Source: Sphingomonas sp. AP4-R1
GTDB taxonomy: Bacteria; Pseudomonadota; Alphaproteobacteria; Sphingomonadales; Sphingomonadaceae
Length of the DNA: 64,000 bases
Direction: 5' to 3'
NCBI RefSeq assembly: GCF_013113735.1
Contig: NZ_CP053346.1
Span: 2,866,001-2,930,000, forward strand
The position numbers were made by a program, and so were the translations under genes. Below, piece after piece: positions 1 to 8,666 of this stretch (the first letter of the stretch is position 1; each line of letters opens with the position of its first letter). The notes below the pieces were generated by a model. It searched no databases. It was not told the DNA's origin and saw only the letters and a program-made list of their open reading frames with translations.

Positions 1-717
1 GAGGCGATCGTCTGTGCGGTGCGGGCGCATGGCGAACATGGCGCGATCGTGCGCGCGCTGACGCCGGAGGACGGGCTGATCGCGGGCTATGTGCGCGGCG
101 GCCGATCGCGGCGGCTGCGGCCGGTGCTGATCCCCGGCAATCGCATCCGGGGTGACTGGCGCGCGCGATCGGAGGATCAGCTGCCCGCATTGGTGGCGGA
201 ACTGGTCGAAAGCCGCGCGGGCCTGCTGGGCGAGCCGCTGGCGGCAATGGCGATCGACTGGGTGACGGCGCTGACCACCGCTACCCTGCCCGAAGGGCAA
301 CCTTATCCACGCCTGTACAGCGCACTGGAGGCGGTGCTGGCGGCCGTTGCCGCCGCTCCCTCCGCGCGGGGCTGGACGTCGGCGCTGGCGCGGTACGAAC
401 TGCTGCTGCTGGCCGAACTCGGCTTCGGGCTGGATCTCACCGAATGCGTGGCGACCGGCGCGCATGCCGATCTGGCCTATGTGAGCCCCAAGAGCGGCGG
501 CGCCGTCTCACGCGCGGCGGGCGAGCCCTATCGCGAACGGCTGCTGCCCCTGCCGGAATTCCTGATCGCGGGCGGGGCGGGGGAGTGGCCGGATCTGATG
601 GCGGGGCTGGCGCTGACGGGCCATTTCCTCGCGCGCGATCTGCTCCACGGCAAAGCGGCGGACACGCTCGCGGCGCGGGAGCGGCTGGTGACGAGCCTGC
701 GCAGAATTTCCGGATAA
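1..717 (+). CDS. recO: DNA repair protein RecO (5' end cut by window)
   Basis: RecO loads RecA onto SSB-coated single-stranded DNA in the RecF recombination pathway. The frame is open from base 1 to the TAA at 715-717. The first visible residues, [20 protein letters not shown], match the N-terminal OB-fold of RecO, so the real start lies just upstream and the GTG at 19 is internal. About 238 residues are visible, close to the usual 240-250. The alphaproteobacterial RecO pattern is recognisable ([31 protein letters not shown]). The zinc-binding cysteines of some RecO proteins are mostly absent. The gene ends 127 bases before a diguanylate cyclase gene on the same strand, with no sign of coupling. 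Confidence 0.9.
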   Translation, partial: EAIVCAVRAHGEHGAIVRALTPEDGLIAGYVRGGRSRRLRPVLIPGNRIRGDWRARSEDQLPALVAELVESRAGLLGEPLAAMAIDWVTALTTATLPEGQPYPRLYSALEAVLAAVAAAPSARGWTSALARYELLLLAELGFGLDLTECVATGAHADLAYVSPKSGGAVSRAAGEPYRERLLPLPEFLIAGGAGEWPDLMAGLALTGHFLARDLLHGKAADTLAARERLVTSLRRISG

Positions 718-844
718 GAGGCCGGTTCGGCCAAAAAAAATCGTTATCCCCGTCCGGTCACGGGGCCTGCGGAAACGGATTGTTTGCGATTGACCGTTAC
801 GGCTCCGGCCAACGATCCATACCCACACCCATGGAGGGTTTCTT

Positions 845-1846
845 ATGTTGGCGCGCCGCGTACCCAGCTCCCCGAGCCCCGCGACCGCCGTGGTCTCGGA
901 AGACGTCGGGCCCAATGTCCTCGCCTTCCTCTCCCGGCAGAATTTGCCCGCGACCCCGATCAATTATTCGTTCGGCTATCTGATCGTCACGAATGGCGAC
1001 GGGCTGGCGGCGCGCGCGGCCGATGCCGTGCTGATGAACGGCGATCGACTGACGGACGACGATGTCGCCCGGATCCTCGCCGCGCACGGCCCCAAGCCGG
1101 AGGAGCCGCAGGGCGAGAGCGAGGATGCGGCCAAGGTGCGCCGCCATACGCTGCGCCTGGCCGAACTGACGCAGACCGCCGTGACCGAGACGGGCGATTT
1201 CGGCCGCGCGCTGGAAGCCGAGCAGACGTTGCTCGCGGGCACGGTGGCGATCGCGGAACTGGTCGCCACGATGATCGAGCGCTCCACCCGCACCGAGACG
1301 CAGCTGGCCAAGGCGGCCAAGCAGATCGAGGATCTCCGCCAGGAAGTGGAGACCGCCAAGGGCGACGCGCATCACGACTCGCTCACCGGCCTGCACAATC
1401 GCCGCGGCGTGCTGGCGCGGCTGCAGGGGCTCTCGCCCGCGCAGCGCCCGCTGCTGGCGATCTGCGATGTGGATCGCTTCAAGACGGTCAATGATCGCTA
1501 CGGCCATGTCGTGGGCGATCGCGTGCTGAAGCTGGTCGCCAAATCGCTGGTGGAAAGCTGCGGCCAGAATTTCGTCGCGCGCTGGGGCGGCGAGGAATTC
1601 GTGGTGATCTTCAACGGCGCGACGACGCGCGACGAGGCCTTCACCATTCTGGATCGCGCGCGCGAGGACCTGGCCAATCGCAAGGTGAAGCTGCGCGCGA
1701 CGGACCAGCCGCTCGGCCTGCTCAGCTTCTCGGCCGGTATCGCCACGTTCGGCGATTGCACGCTGGACCAGGCGATCGCCGCGGCTGACGTGGCGATGTA
1801 CAAGGCCAAGGAAAATGGCCGCAATCAGGTGGTTCTGGCGGACTGA
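845..1846 (+). CDS. GGDEF-domain diguanylate cyclase
   Basis: Predicted to make the second messenger cyclic-di-GMP from two GTP. The protein is 333 residues. The N-terminal half (about 1-170) is a non-membrane region with a helical, coiled-coil-like end (about 150-172) and no domain I can name. The GGDEF domain follows: DSLTGLHNRRG at 178-188, the metal-binding DVD at 208-210 and the active-site GGEEF at 248-252. The residues where the inhibitory RxxD site should lie, just before GGEEF, read CGQN, so product inhibition through the I-site is unlikely. It has no signal peptide or membrane segment, so it is cytosolic. The start is the ATG preceded by GGAGGG (833-838). Confidence 0.9.
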   Translation: MLARRVPSSPSPATAVVSEDVGPNVLAFLSRQNLPATPINYSFGYLIVTNGDGLAARAADAVLMNGDRLTDDDVARILAAHGPKPEEPQGESEDAAKVRRHTLRLAELTQTAVTETGDFGRALEAEQTLLAGTVAIAELVATMIERSTRTETQLAKAAKQIEDLRQEVETAKGDAHHDSLTGLHNRRGVLARLQGLSPAQRPLLAICDVDRFKTVNDRYGHVVGDRVLKLVAKSLVESCGQNFVARWGGEEFVVIFNGATTRDEAFTILDRAREDLANRKVKLRATDQPLGLLSFSAGIATFGDCTLDQAIAAADVAMYKAKENGRNQVVLAD

Positions 1847-2103
1847 CCGGGCCGTTCGGGACTGGCCCGAAAGTCACAGTCCCGCTTTATATTCCTTGCG
1901 GTACAAAAACCGTTTGACCCTGCGAGGCGGCCGGCATACCGAGCGGCCTCGCAGGGCGAACGTCGGGCGACGCCGCCTTTCGTCTCCAGAAGTGCGCGGC
2001 GCGCCGACGATCGCCAGATGACACCGAGCGTGACATCTTACGTTCACCCGCAGCGCGCGAGATGGGGGCGAACGGCAATCGCACGGCGTGAAGGAGGCGA
2101 GGC
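1847..2103. other. Intergenic region with one strong hairpin
   Basis: This 257-base gap holds no supportable gene. Bases 1918-1956 form a hairpin with an 11-bp perfect stem (CCCTGCGAGGC / GCCTCGCAGGG) and a 17-base loop. No T-run follows it, so it is not a classic intrinsic terminator, though it may still mark the 3' end of the upstream diguanylate cyclase mRNA. The rest may carry the promoter of the next gene. Confidence 0.5.
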
Positions 2104-2493
2104 ATGGGATATCTCGATCTGAACGCGGCTTACGCGCAGACGCCGCCGCTGGACGCCTTCACCGGCCATGCCGCGGCGCGCGGCGAGGTGGCCGAATTTT
2201 CCCCGCTGGAATGGACCACCATCCTGATGTCGCGGCGCGATGGCCTGTCGAGCCTCGGCACGCCCGGCCGCTTCGCGCGCTTCCTGGGGCGCCTGTTCGG
2301 GATCGATCACAAGCCCCGCCTGGCAGATGCCCGGCTGGAGGCGCTGCGGCGCTTCGCGGTGCTCTCCTGGGTGCATGGCTATAATGTGCCCAAGTCCGAA
2401 TTCGGCGTGTTTAAGGCGGCGGGCTATTCGATGTCGCAGGCCGAGACCTTGCTGGCCAGCGTCGCGATCACGCGGGCTGATCGCGGCCGATAA
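2104..2493 (+). CDS. Conserved hypothetical protein, 129 aa
   Basis: I do not recognise a named family. The ATG is preceded by a strong ribosome binding site, AAGGAGGCGAGGC, which fixes the start and supports a real gene. The product is soluble, with no signal peptide or membrane segment. It contains a basic, helical middle (FARFLGRLFGIDHKPRLADARLEALRRFAV is split here as FARFLGRLFGID and LADARLEALRRFAV) followed by a possible helix-turn-helix-like stretch (VPKSEFGVFKAAGYSMSQAE). A DNA-binding or small regulatory role is possible but unproven. It is followed after 115 bases by a TonB-dependent receptor gene on the same strand, so co-transcription is possible. Confidence 0.7.
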   Translation: MGYLDLNAAYAQTPPLDAFTGHAAARGEVAEFSPLEWTTILMSRRDGLSSLGTPGRFARFLGRLFGIDHKPRLADARLEALRRFAVLSWVHGYNVPKSEFGVFKAAGYSMSQAETLLASVAITRADRGR

Positions 2494-2608
2494 GCCGATA
2501 ATCGGCCGAGGCCCTCTGGCCGAAGGCATGATCGCGCTTCCGGACTCTTTCTTCTATGGCGGGCGGCGATAGGGCCGGGAACCGGCAAGAAAGATAAGAG
2601 GGGCGAGC

Positions 2609-4618
2609 TTGAAGACGATCATGTGGATGGGCGCGATCGCGTCGGGCCTGGGCGGTTCGGCGGCGATGGCGGAGGCTGCGGACGCTCCGGCGGATATCAT
2701 CGTCCTGGGATCGGGGCTCGCGCGGCCGCAATCCGACGCGGCCTATGACAATGTCGTCATCGATCGCGCGCGCCTGACCGGCGATGCGTCGGGCAAGGTG
2801 GAGAATGTGCTGGCCGATGTGGCGGGGCTCCAGCAGTTCCGCCGGTCGGACAGTCGATCGGCCAACCCCTCCGCACAGGGCCTCACGCTGCGCGCGCTGG
2901 GCGGCAACGCCTCAAGCCGGACATTGGTGCTGCTGGACGGCGTGCCGATCGTGGATCCCTTCTTCGGCTATGTCCCGTTCAACGCGCTCTCGGCCGACCG
3001 GCTTTCGGAGGTGCGCGTCACGCGCGGCGGCGGGACGGGCGCGTTCGGCGTCGGCGCGCTCTCGGGCACGATCGAACTGGTGAGCGCGGGGCGGAGCGAA
3101 TTGCCGCCCGTCTCCGCCTCGGCTTTCTACGGCAGCTTCGATTCCGTGCAGCTGGCCGCGACGGCCGCGCCCGACGTGGGCAAGGGCTATGTGGCGGTGT
3201 CGGGGCGCTATGATCGCAGCGACGGCTTCTACACCACGCCGGACTCTCAGCGCGTGTCCGCTACGGCGCGGGCGCGCTATCGCGACTGGTCGACCGCGAT
3301 CCGCGCGGTGGCGCCGATCGACGAACTGACCGAATTGCAGACGAGCGTCTCCGTGCTGCGCGACAATCGCACTTTGCGCTTCCAGGGCGCGGACAGCAGC
3401 ACGAGCGGCGAGGATGCGAGCGTCCGCCTGATCCATCGCGGTGACTGGGCGGTGGATGCGGTCGGCTATGTGCAGGTCCGCAACTTCACCAACAAGGTGA
3501 TCAGCGCCACCAGCTTCCGCCTGTCGTTGGACCAGCGCGATACGCCCGCTCTGGGCGTGGGTGGCAAGATCGAGCTGCGCCCGCCGGTGGGCGACCGCCA
3601 CATGCTGCGCGTGGGCGCGGACTTCCGCCGCTCCTCGGGCGAATTGTTCGAGGACAGCTACAATGCGACGACCGGCGCGCTGACGCTCCGCCGCAATGCG
3701 GGCGGCAACCAGACGACGGCCGGCCTGTTCGCCGAGGATGAGTGGACGCTGGGCGACCTGATCCTGACGGGCGGCGGGCGCGTCGATCGCTGGAGCATCG
3801 ACGACGGCTTCCTGCGAGAGCGGACGGCGGCGGGCGTGCTGAGCACGAACAACAGCTATGCCAACCATGACGGCACGCGCGCCACGGGCCGCGTCGGCGC
3901 GCACTGGCAGATCGCGCCGATCGTGGCGGTGCGCGCGGCGGCCTATACCGGCTTCCGCCTGCCGACGCTGAACGAATTGTATCGCCCGTTCGTGGTGTTC
4001 CCGATCACGACGCAGGCCAATGCCGACCTGAAGATGGAGCGGCTGCGCGGCGCCGAGGCCGGGATCGACCTCACGCCGCTTCCGGGCGTGGCGCTGAACG
4101 TGACGGCGTTCACCAACCGGCTGGAGGATGCGATCGCCAACGTGACGGTGGCGACCAATACGCGCCGGCGCATGAATGTGGATGCGATCGTCGCCAAGGG
4201 GATCGAGGCGTCGGCCTCGGTGAAGCAGGGGCCTTTCTCGCTGGTGGCGAGCTACGCATTCAACGCCTCGCGCGTCCATGCCTCGGGCGTGGCGGCGGGG
4301 CTCGACGGCTTCATCCCCGCGCAGAGCCCGCGCCAGAACGTCGCGGCGACGGTGGCGTGGGCGCCGACCGGCGGGCCGTCGCTCTCGGCCACGGTCCGCC
4401 ATATCGGCAAGCAATATGAGGATGATCTGCAGACCGACGTGCTGCGCGCGGTGACCACGGTGGATGGGGTGGCGACGCTGCCGCTGGGGCACAAGCTCAC
4501 GCTCGTCGGGCGGGTGGAGAATATGGCCAACGTGCATGTGGTGACCCGCAATGCGGGCGGATCGATGGATTATGGGACGCCACGGACGTTCTGGATCGGC
4601 GTGAAATACGGGGGGTGA
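2609..4618 (+). CDS. TonB-dependent outer-membrane receptor (BtuB-like size)
   Basis: A 669-residue outer-membrane active transporter that would take up an unknown ligand (siderophore, cobalamin or similar) using TonB energy. An N-terminal signal sequence ends near AMAEAADA. A plug domain follows at about 30-150 (DNVVIDRARL; LTLRALGGNASSRTLVLLDGVP; TGAFGVGALSGTIELVS), then a beta-barrel with repeated aromatic strands up to the end. The length is in the BtuB/FepA class and no FecA-type signalling extension is present. The TTG start at 2609 has an AAGAGGGG site upstream; the ATG at 2621 is an alternative. The C-terminus, VKYGG, does not end in the usual aromatic residue. No adjacent ABC transporter or sigma factor hints at the substrate. 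Confidence 0.85.
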   Translation: MKTIMWMGAIASGLGGSAAMAEAADAPADIIVLGSGLARPQSDAAYDNVVIDRARLTGDASGKVENVLADVAGLQQFRRSDSRSANPSAQGLTLRALGGNASSRTLVLLDGVPIVDPFFGYVPFNALSADRLSEVRVTRGGGTGAFGVGALSGTIELVSAGRSELPPVSASAFYGSFDSVQLAATAAPDVGKGYVAVSGRYDRSDGFYTTPDSQRVSATARARYRDWSTAIRAVAPIDELTELQTSVSVLRDNRTLRFQGADSSTSGEDASVRLIHRGDWAVDAVGYVQVRNFTNKVISATSFRLSLDQRDTPALGVGGKIELRPPVGDRHMLRVGADFRRSSGELFEDSYNATTGALTLRRNAGGNQTTAGLFAEDEWTLGDLILTGGGRVDRWSIDDGFLRERTAAGVLSTNNSYANHDGTRATGRVGAHWQIAPIVAVRAAAYTGFRLPTLNELYRPFVVFPITTQANADLKMERLRGAEAGIDLTPLPGVALNVTAFTNRLEDAIANVTVATNTRRRMNVDAIVAKGIEASASVKQGPFSLVASYAFNASRVHASGVAAGLDGFIPAQSPRQNVAATVAWAPTGGPSLSATVRHIGKQYEDDLQTDVLRAVTTVDGVATLPLGHKLTLVGRVENMANVHVVTRNAGGSMDYGTPRTFWIGVKYGG

Positions 4619-4645
4619 TCCTCACCCGGCATCCCTCCAAGCGCC

Positions 4646-4727
4646 CGTCATTGCGAGCGCAGCGAAGCAATCCAGTCCCGCACCGTCGGGACTGGATTGC
4701 CGCGGGGCTATGCCCCTCGCAATGACG
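4646..4727. repeat. Intergenic palindrome, family B (CATTGCGAGCG type)
   Basis: An imperfect inverted repeat of about 82 bases. The left arm reads CGTCATTGCGAGCGCAGCGA and the right arm ends CCCCTCGCAATGACG, enclosing a second inverted repeat (AATCCAGTCCC / GGGACTGGATT). Nested structure of this type is characteristic of short extragenic repeats. It lies directly after the receptor gene and could fold in RNA or DNA. Only one copy is in the window. Confidence 0.75.
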
Positions 4728-4747
4728 AGAGGGAAGGGGCCTTCCAC

Positions 4748-4830
4748 CCGTTCGCCCTGAGCGCAGTCGAAGGGCGTGCTGCCAGCGGAGCGCGTGCGGA
4801 CCGTGCTTCGACTTCGCTCAGCACGAACGG
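4748..4830. repeat. Intergenic palindrome, family A, copy 1
   Basis: Inverted repeat with arms CCGTTCGCCCTGAGCGCAGT and CTTCGCTCAGCACGAACGG. It shares its outer arms with copies at 7053-7139, 21037-21127 and 31716-31840. It sits between the end of a receptor gene and the convergent GST gene, so it may act as a 3'-end structure for either transcript. Confidence 0.8.
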
Positions 4831-4849
4831 AGGGGAGGGGTGAAGGCGG

Positions 4850-5554
4850 TCAGGGTCTCGCCGGAATCTCCAGCCCGCGCTGCACCGCCGGCCTCGCGAG
4901 GCAGCGCTGATACCAGGCGTCCACCGCGCCGAACTGCTCGTAGCCCACCAGCTCGCTCGCTTTGTAGAAGCCGGTCAGCGTGCGGATCCAGCCGACGATC
5001 GCCATGTCCGCGATCGTATAGTCGTCGCCCATGATCCAGGTGCGATCCTTCAGGCGCGTGTCCAGTACGCCCAGCAGGCGCTTGGTTTCATTGAGATACC
5101 GATCGCGCGGACGCTTGTCCTCAAACTCGCGGCCGGCGAATTTATGGAAGAAGCCGAGCTGGCCGAACATCGGGCCGATGCCGCCCATCTGCAGCATCAG
5201 CCAGGCGATCGTCTCGTAGCGGCGCGCGGGATCGGCGGGGAGGAACTGGCCGCTTTTCTCGGCCAGATAGATCAGGATCGCGCCGCTTTCGAACAGGGCC
5301 AGCGGTTTTCCGTCGGGACCGTTGGGATCCAGGATGGCGGGAATCTTGCCGTTCGGATTCAGCGAGAGATATTCGGGCGTCCACGTTTCGTTCGCGCCGA
5401 TATTGATCGCGTGCGGCTCATAAGCGAGGCCGGTCTCTTCCAGCATGATCGAGACCTTCACGCCGTTGGGCGTAGGCAGAGAGTAGAGCTGGATGCGATC
5501 GGGGTGCTGCGCGGGCCAGCGGGTGGTGATCGGGAAAGAAGAAAGATCGGCCAT
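4850..5554 (-). CDS. Glutathione S-transferase family protein (YfcG/YghU-like)
   Basis: A 234-residue thioredoxin-fold plus alpha-helical GST of the Nu class, whose E. coli members YfcG and YghU act as glutathione-dependent disulfide reductases. The match is seen in LYSLPTPNGVKVSIMLEE, LNPNGKIPAI, LFESGAILIYLAEK and MGGIGPMFGQ. The TPNG motif takes the place of a catalytic Ser/Tyr in this class. I chose the ATG at 5554 because AGGAG lies five bases upstream; the longer frame to 5581 has no such site. It converges with the TonB receptor gene and is divergent from fumC, with the shared promoter region at 5555-5630. Cytosolic. Confidence 0.88.
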   Translation of the reverse strand: MADLSSFPITTRWPAQHPDRIQLYSLPTPNGVKVSIMLEETGLAYEPHAINIGANETWTPEYLSLNPNGKIPAILDPNGPDGKPLALFESGAILIYLAEKSGQFLPADPARRYETIAWLMLQMGGIGPMFGQLGFFHKFAGREFEDKRPRDRYLNETKRLLGVLDTRLKDRTWIMGDDYTIADMAIVGWIRTLTGFYKASELVGYEQFGAVDAWYQRCLARPAVQRGLEIPARP

Positions 5555-5630
5555 GGTTGCTCCTGTGGACGAAGCCGCCATCTAGGTATCGGCCCCACGC
5601 GGCGCCAGACGGCAGGAGATTTCGCACGCC

Positions 5631-7022
5631 ATGACCGACACCCGCATCGAAACCGACAGCTTCGGCCCCATCGACGTTCCGGCCGACGCCTATTGGGGCG
5701 CGCAGACCCAGCGATCGATCGCGAACTTCCCGTTCGGCGAGCGCGAGCGGATGCCGATCGGTATCGTGCACGCGCTGGCGGTGGTGAAGCAGGCGGCGGC
5801 GCGGGTGAACCGCGCGCATGGTCTGGCGGCGGACAAGGCCGATGCGATCGAGGCGGCGGCGGCCGAGGTGATCGCGGGCCAGCATGACGATCAGTTCCCG
5901 CTCGTCATCTGGCAGACGGGCTCGGGCACGCAGAGCAACATGAACGTCAACGAAGTGATCGCCGGGCGCGCGAACGAGATGCTGACCGGCACACGCGGCG
6001 GAAAGTCACCCGTCCACCCCAATGACGACGTCAATCGCGGCCAGTCCTCGAACGACAGTTTCCCCACCGCGATGCACATCGCGGCGGCGCTGGCGGCGCG
6101 TGATAAACTGATCCCGGCGATGGAGCGGCTGGAAGGCACGCTGCTGGAGAAGGCCAGGGCGTGGGACGATATCGTCAAGATCGGCCGCACCCATTTGCAG
6201 GACGCGACGCCGCTGACGCTGGGTGACGAATTCTCCGGCTATTATGCGCAGATCCGCCTCGCCCGCACGCGCACTGAGCCGCTGGTGGAGCATGGCCTTT
6301 CCAAACTGGCGCAGGGCGGCACGGCGGTGGGGACGGGGCTGAACGCGCCCAAGGGCTTCGCCGAGGATATTGCGCGCGAGATCAGCGCGATCACCGGCTT
6401 CGCGTTCGAGACCGCGCCCAACAAGTTCGAGGCGCTGGCGACGCATGACACGCTCGTGGATTTCTCCGGGCGGCTGAACAGCCTCGCCGTGTCGCTTACG
6501 AAGATCGCGAACGACATCCGCTTGCTGGGATCGGGGCCGCGTTGCGGGCTGGGCGAGCTTTCGTTGCCGGAGAATGAGCCGGGCAGCTCGATCATGCCGG
6601 GCAAGGTGAACCCCACCCAGTGCGAGATGCTGACGATGGTGGCGGCGCAGGTGATGGGCAATCATGTCGCCGTCACGGTCGGCGGCATGCAGGGGCATAT
6701 GGAGCTGAACGTGTTCAAGCCCCTGATCGGCGCGACCGTGTTGCGCTCGATCGATCTGCTGAGCGTGGGCATGGACAGCTTCCGCGCGCGCGCATTGGAG
6801 GGGCTGGAGCCCAATCGCGCGCGCATCTCCGAACTGCTCGATCGCTCGCTGATGCTGGTGACGGCGCTGGCGCCCGAGATCGGCTACGACAATGCCGCCA
6901 GGATCGCCAAGCACGCGCACCACGAGGGGCTGACGCTGCGCGAGGCGGGCAAGGCGCTGGGGCTGGTGGACGACGTGACGTTCGACCGGCTGGTGGTGCC
7001 GGAGACGATGCTGGGGCGGTGA
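5631..7022 (+). CDS. fumC: Class II fumarate hydratase
   Basis: Catalyses reversible hydration of fumarate to L-malate in the TCA cycle. FumC enzymes are iron-independent homotetramers. The 463-residue length is typical. The fumarase/aspartase superfamily signature [15 protein letters not shown] lies near residue 318. Other active-site segments are visible: [24 protein letters not shown] and [12 protein letters not shown]. The start follows AGGAG about 12 bases upstream. The gene is transcribed away from the GST gene and is followed by a family A palindrome, so it is probably monocistronic. Other TCA genes lie far off at 38-46 kb. Confidence 0.97.
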   Translation: MTDTRIETDSFGPIDVPADAYWGAQTQRSIANFPFGERERMPIGIVHALAVVKQAAARVNRAHGLAADKADAIEAAAAEVIAGQHDDQFPLVIWQTGSGTQSNMNVNEVIAGRANEMLTGTRGGKSPVHPNDDVNRGQSSNDSFPTAMHIAAALAARDKLIPAMERLEGTLLEKARAWDDIVKIGRTHLQDATPLTLGDEFSGYYAQIRLARTRTEPLVEHGLSKLAQGGTAVGTGLNAPKGFAEDIAREISAITGFAFETAPNKFEALATHDTLVDFSGRLNSLAVSLTKIANDIRLLGSGPRCGLGELSLPENEPGSSIMPGKVNPTQCEMLTMVAAQVMGNHVAVTVGGMQGHMELNVFKPLIGATVLRSIDLLSVGMDSFRARALEGLEPNRARISELLDRSLMLVTALAPEIGYDNAARIAKHAHHEGLTLREAGKALGLVDDVTFDRLVVPETMLGR

Positions 7023-7052
7023 GCGGTTCCCCTTCCCGAAAAGAATTCACCT

Positions 7053-7139
7053 TCGTTTGCACTGAGCTTGTCGAAGTGCCGTTCTTTCTTCGTGTTCGAG
7101 AGAAGAAGGACGGTGCTTCGACAGGCTCAGCACGAACGG
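7053..7139. repeat. Intergenic palindrome, family A, copy 2
   Basis: Inverted repeat just downstream of fumC. The left arm is CGTTTGCACTGAGCTTGTCG and the right arm CGACAGGCTCAGCACGAACG. A central stem is formed by CCGTTCTTTCTTC and its near complement GAAGAAGGACGG. It probably forms a long RNA hairpin at the fumC 3' end. The remaining sequence up to 7267 shows no gene. Confidence 0.8.
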
Positions 7140-7267
7140 AATAGTGTTGGACCGACTTCCCAACTCTCTTCCCGGGAGGCGAGGATTCGCTAAAAACTCG
7201 TCACGGGGGCGGAACCGATGGCCGGTTCACGCGCTCCTTTGCCGAGACATATCGGAGGTTTTTCGAC

Positions 7268-7489
7268 GTGAGTGCGACGACGATTGGAGCCCTTGTCGGC
7301 GGTGCGATCGACGGGATGAGTGGCGATGACAGCGCGGCCGATGGCGCGCTGGTCGGCGCGATCACCGCCAACGTGCTGAAGGTCGCGATCCCGGTGGTGA
7401 TCACCTATGCGATCGGCTGGGCGGTGCTGCGCGGGCTCGGCGCGGCCAAGGATGCGGTATTCGGTGAACAGAAGGACGTGAACGCATGA
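7268..7489 (+). CDS. Small glycine-rich membrane protein, 73 aa
   Basis: Unrecognised small protein. It starts at GTG with GGAGG eight bases upstream. Residues 5-30 contain a glycine-zipper-like run (IGALVGGAIDG; DGALVGAI), followed by one hydrophobic segment at about 37-56 (VLKVAIPVVITYAIGWAVL) and a short charged tail, which suggests an inner-membrane protein. Its stop codon overlaps the ATG of the next gene (ATGA), so the two are translationally coupled. The first 35 residues align with the start of that neighbour, suggesting the pair arose by duplication. Confidence 0.65.
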   Translation: MSATTIGALVGGAIDGMSGDDSAADGALVGAITANVLKVAIPVVITYAIGWAVLRGLGAAKDAVFGEQKDVNA

Positions 7490-7692
7490 TCGGCAAGCTC
7501 CTCGGCGCCCTCGTGGGCCGCGAAATCGATCGCCGCGACGGCGACAGCGGCGTGAAGGGCGCGGTGATCGGCGCGGTGGCGCCCAGCGTGATCAAGCGGC
7601 TGGGCTCGTTCGGCCTGCTGCTCGGCGGCGCGTATGTCGCGAAGAAGGCCTATGATCGCCGCAAGGCGAAGAAGGCCGGCCCGGCAGCTTGA
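7486..7692 (+). CDS. Small glycine-rich protein, 68 aa, coupled paralogue
   Basis: The second of two coupled small genes, overlapping the first by ATGA. The product begins LLGALVGREIDRR and continues GAVIGAVAPSVIKR, which parallels IGALVGGAIDG and GALVGAITANVLKV in the preceding protein. A short hydrophobic stretch (about 42-53) is followed by a basic C-terminus (KKAYDRRKAKK), as expected for a small membrane-associated protein with a cytosolic positive tail. No named family recognised. Confidence 0.65.
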   Translation: MIGKLLGALVGREIDRRDGDSGVKGAVIGAVAPSVIKRLGSFGLLLGGAYVAKKAYDRRKAKKAGPAA

Positions 7693-7715
7693 AGATGCGC
7701 CTGATCGGCGCATCT
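7693..7715. terminator. Hairpin between convergent genes
   Basis: A perfect 9-bp stem (AGATGCGCC / GGCGCATCT) with a five-base loop begins immediately after the stop codon of the upstream small gene, and the next gene converges on it. There is no strong T-run on either side, so it could be a weak bidirectional terminator or a transcript-end stabiliser. Confidence 0.5.
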
Positions 7716-7728
7716 CGCATCCAGACTT

Positions 7729-7920
7729 TCAGGCCGCCTTCACGACGGCCTTGACGATCGCGACCAGCCGGTCGCGTTCCCACAATTCGACATCGCCGCC
7801 GCGTACATGATCGGCCAGCATCATGAGCGCGGCGCGATCGTCCGTGCATTCCCCCAGCACTTCGCTGGCGGTGAAGCGTTCGCCCTCCGCGCTGCGATAG
7901 AATAATCGATAGCAAGGCAT
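7729..7920 (-). CDS. Small hypothetical protein, 63 aa
   Basis: Unrecognised. The ATG follows GGAGGG at a nine-base distance, which supports translation. The sequence is soluble and amphipathic (MPCYRLFYRSAEGERFTASE; ALMMLADHVRGGDVELWERD). The order of short strands, a helix and the ending ELWERDRLVAIVK resemble the many small alphaproteobacterial proteins of unknown function with a beta-beta-alpha-beta layout. Two small convergent genes lie on one side and UPF0314 on the other. Confidence 0.6.
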   Translation of the reverse strand: MPCYRLFYRSAEGERFTASEVLGECTDDRAALMMLADHVRGGDVELWERDRLVAIVKAVVKAA

Positions 7921-8017
7921 GGCGCCGGTCCCTCCGCGTGCCCTGTCCGTATCCCGTTCGCGGATCGCGCGCCGATTGCAGGTCTGTTTCGGCGGGGAAA
8001 CATGACGCGCCCGGTTA

Positions 8018-8572
8018 TCAGAGCCCGGCCTGCCATGTCCGGATGGCCTCGATCGGCCAGACCAGCATCAGCACGTTCAGCGTCAGATTGTCGCGGATCA
8101 CCGCGAGAGTGAGCAACTCGAACCCGATCGCGAGTATGATCGAGGCCGGCACGGGCAGGCGGCGCGCCAGCCAGAAGCCGAGCGACATGAAGCCGATGTC
8201 GCAGAGCGAATTGAGGACGCTGTCGCCCTCATAACCCAGCGCCATCGTGGCGGTACGATAGCGATCGATGATGACGGGACTGTTCTCGACGATCTCCCAC
8301 ATCGCCTCGATCAGCAGCGCCGGCAGATAGCGCGCAGGCATCGGCCAGCGGGGGAGCAGCGCCCAGGCGGCCGCATAGAAGAGCAGGCCGTGGATCAGGT
8401 GACTGGGCGAATACCAGTCGGCGATGTGCTGGCTGTTCCCGGCATCGATCGCGCCATGCCACAGCGCGACACGGCCGCAGGTGCAGATGGGCGGCCGCCC
8501 CATGGCGAGCAGGATGGCCGCCGTCGCGATCAGGATCAGGCACGCGACGATCGCGGCACGTCGTCCCGTCAT
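8018..8572 (-). CDS. UPF0314 / DUF2585 integral membrane protein
   Basis: A 184-residue membrane protein of the alphaproteobacterial DUF2585 (UPF0314) family, function unknown. Recognisable segments are the first membrane helix (AAIVACLILIATAAILLAMG), the conserved CTCGRVALWHG, and WYSPSHLIHGLLFYAA and EAMWEIVENSPVIIDRYR. Four or five membrane helices are likely. I chose the internal ATG at 8572 because the family starts directly with the first helix; the 32 upstream residues of the longer frame look random. It is divergent from gmk with about 95 bases between the starts. Confidence 0.85.
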   Translation of the reverse strand: MTGRRAAIVACLILIATAAILLAMGRPPICTCGRVALWHGAIDAGNSQHIADWYSPSHLIHGLLFYAAAWALLPRWPMPARYLPALLIEAMWEIVENSPVIIDRYRTATMALGYEGDSVLNSLCDIGFMSLGFWLARRLPVPASIILAIGFELLTLAVIRDNLTLNVLMLVWPIEAIRTWQAGL

Positions 8573-8666
8573 GCGGTGCGATCCTCGGTGACATTTTCGG
8601 GGCCGTCCGCAGCATCTCTCATCGATGCGATGTTGACGAAGGCGCTGTGGGACGACAAGAGCCCCC

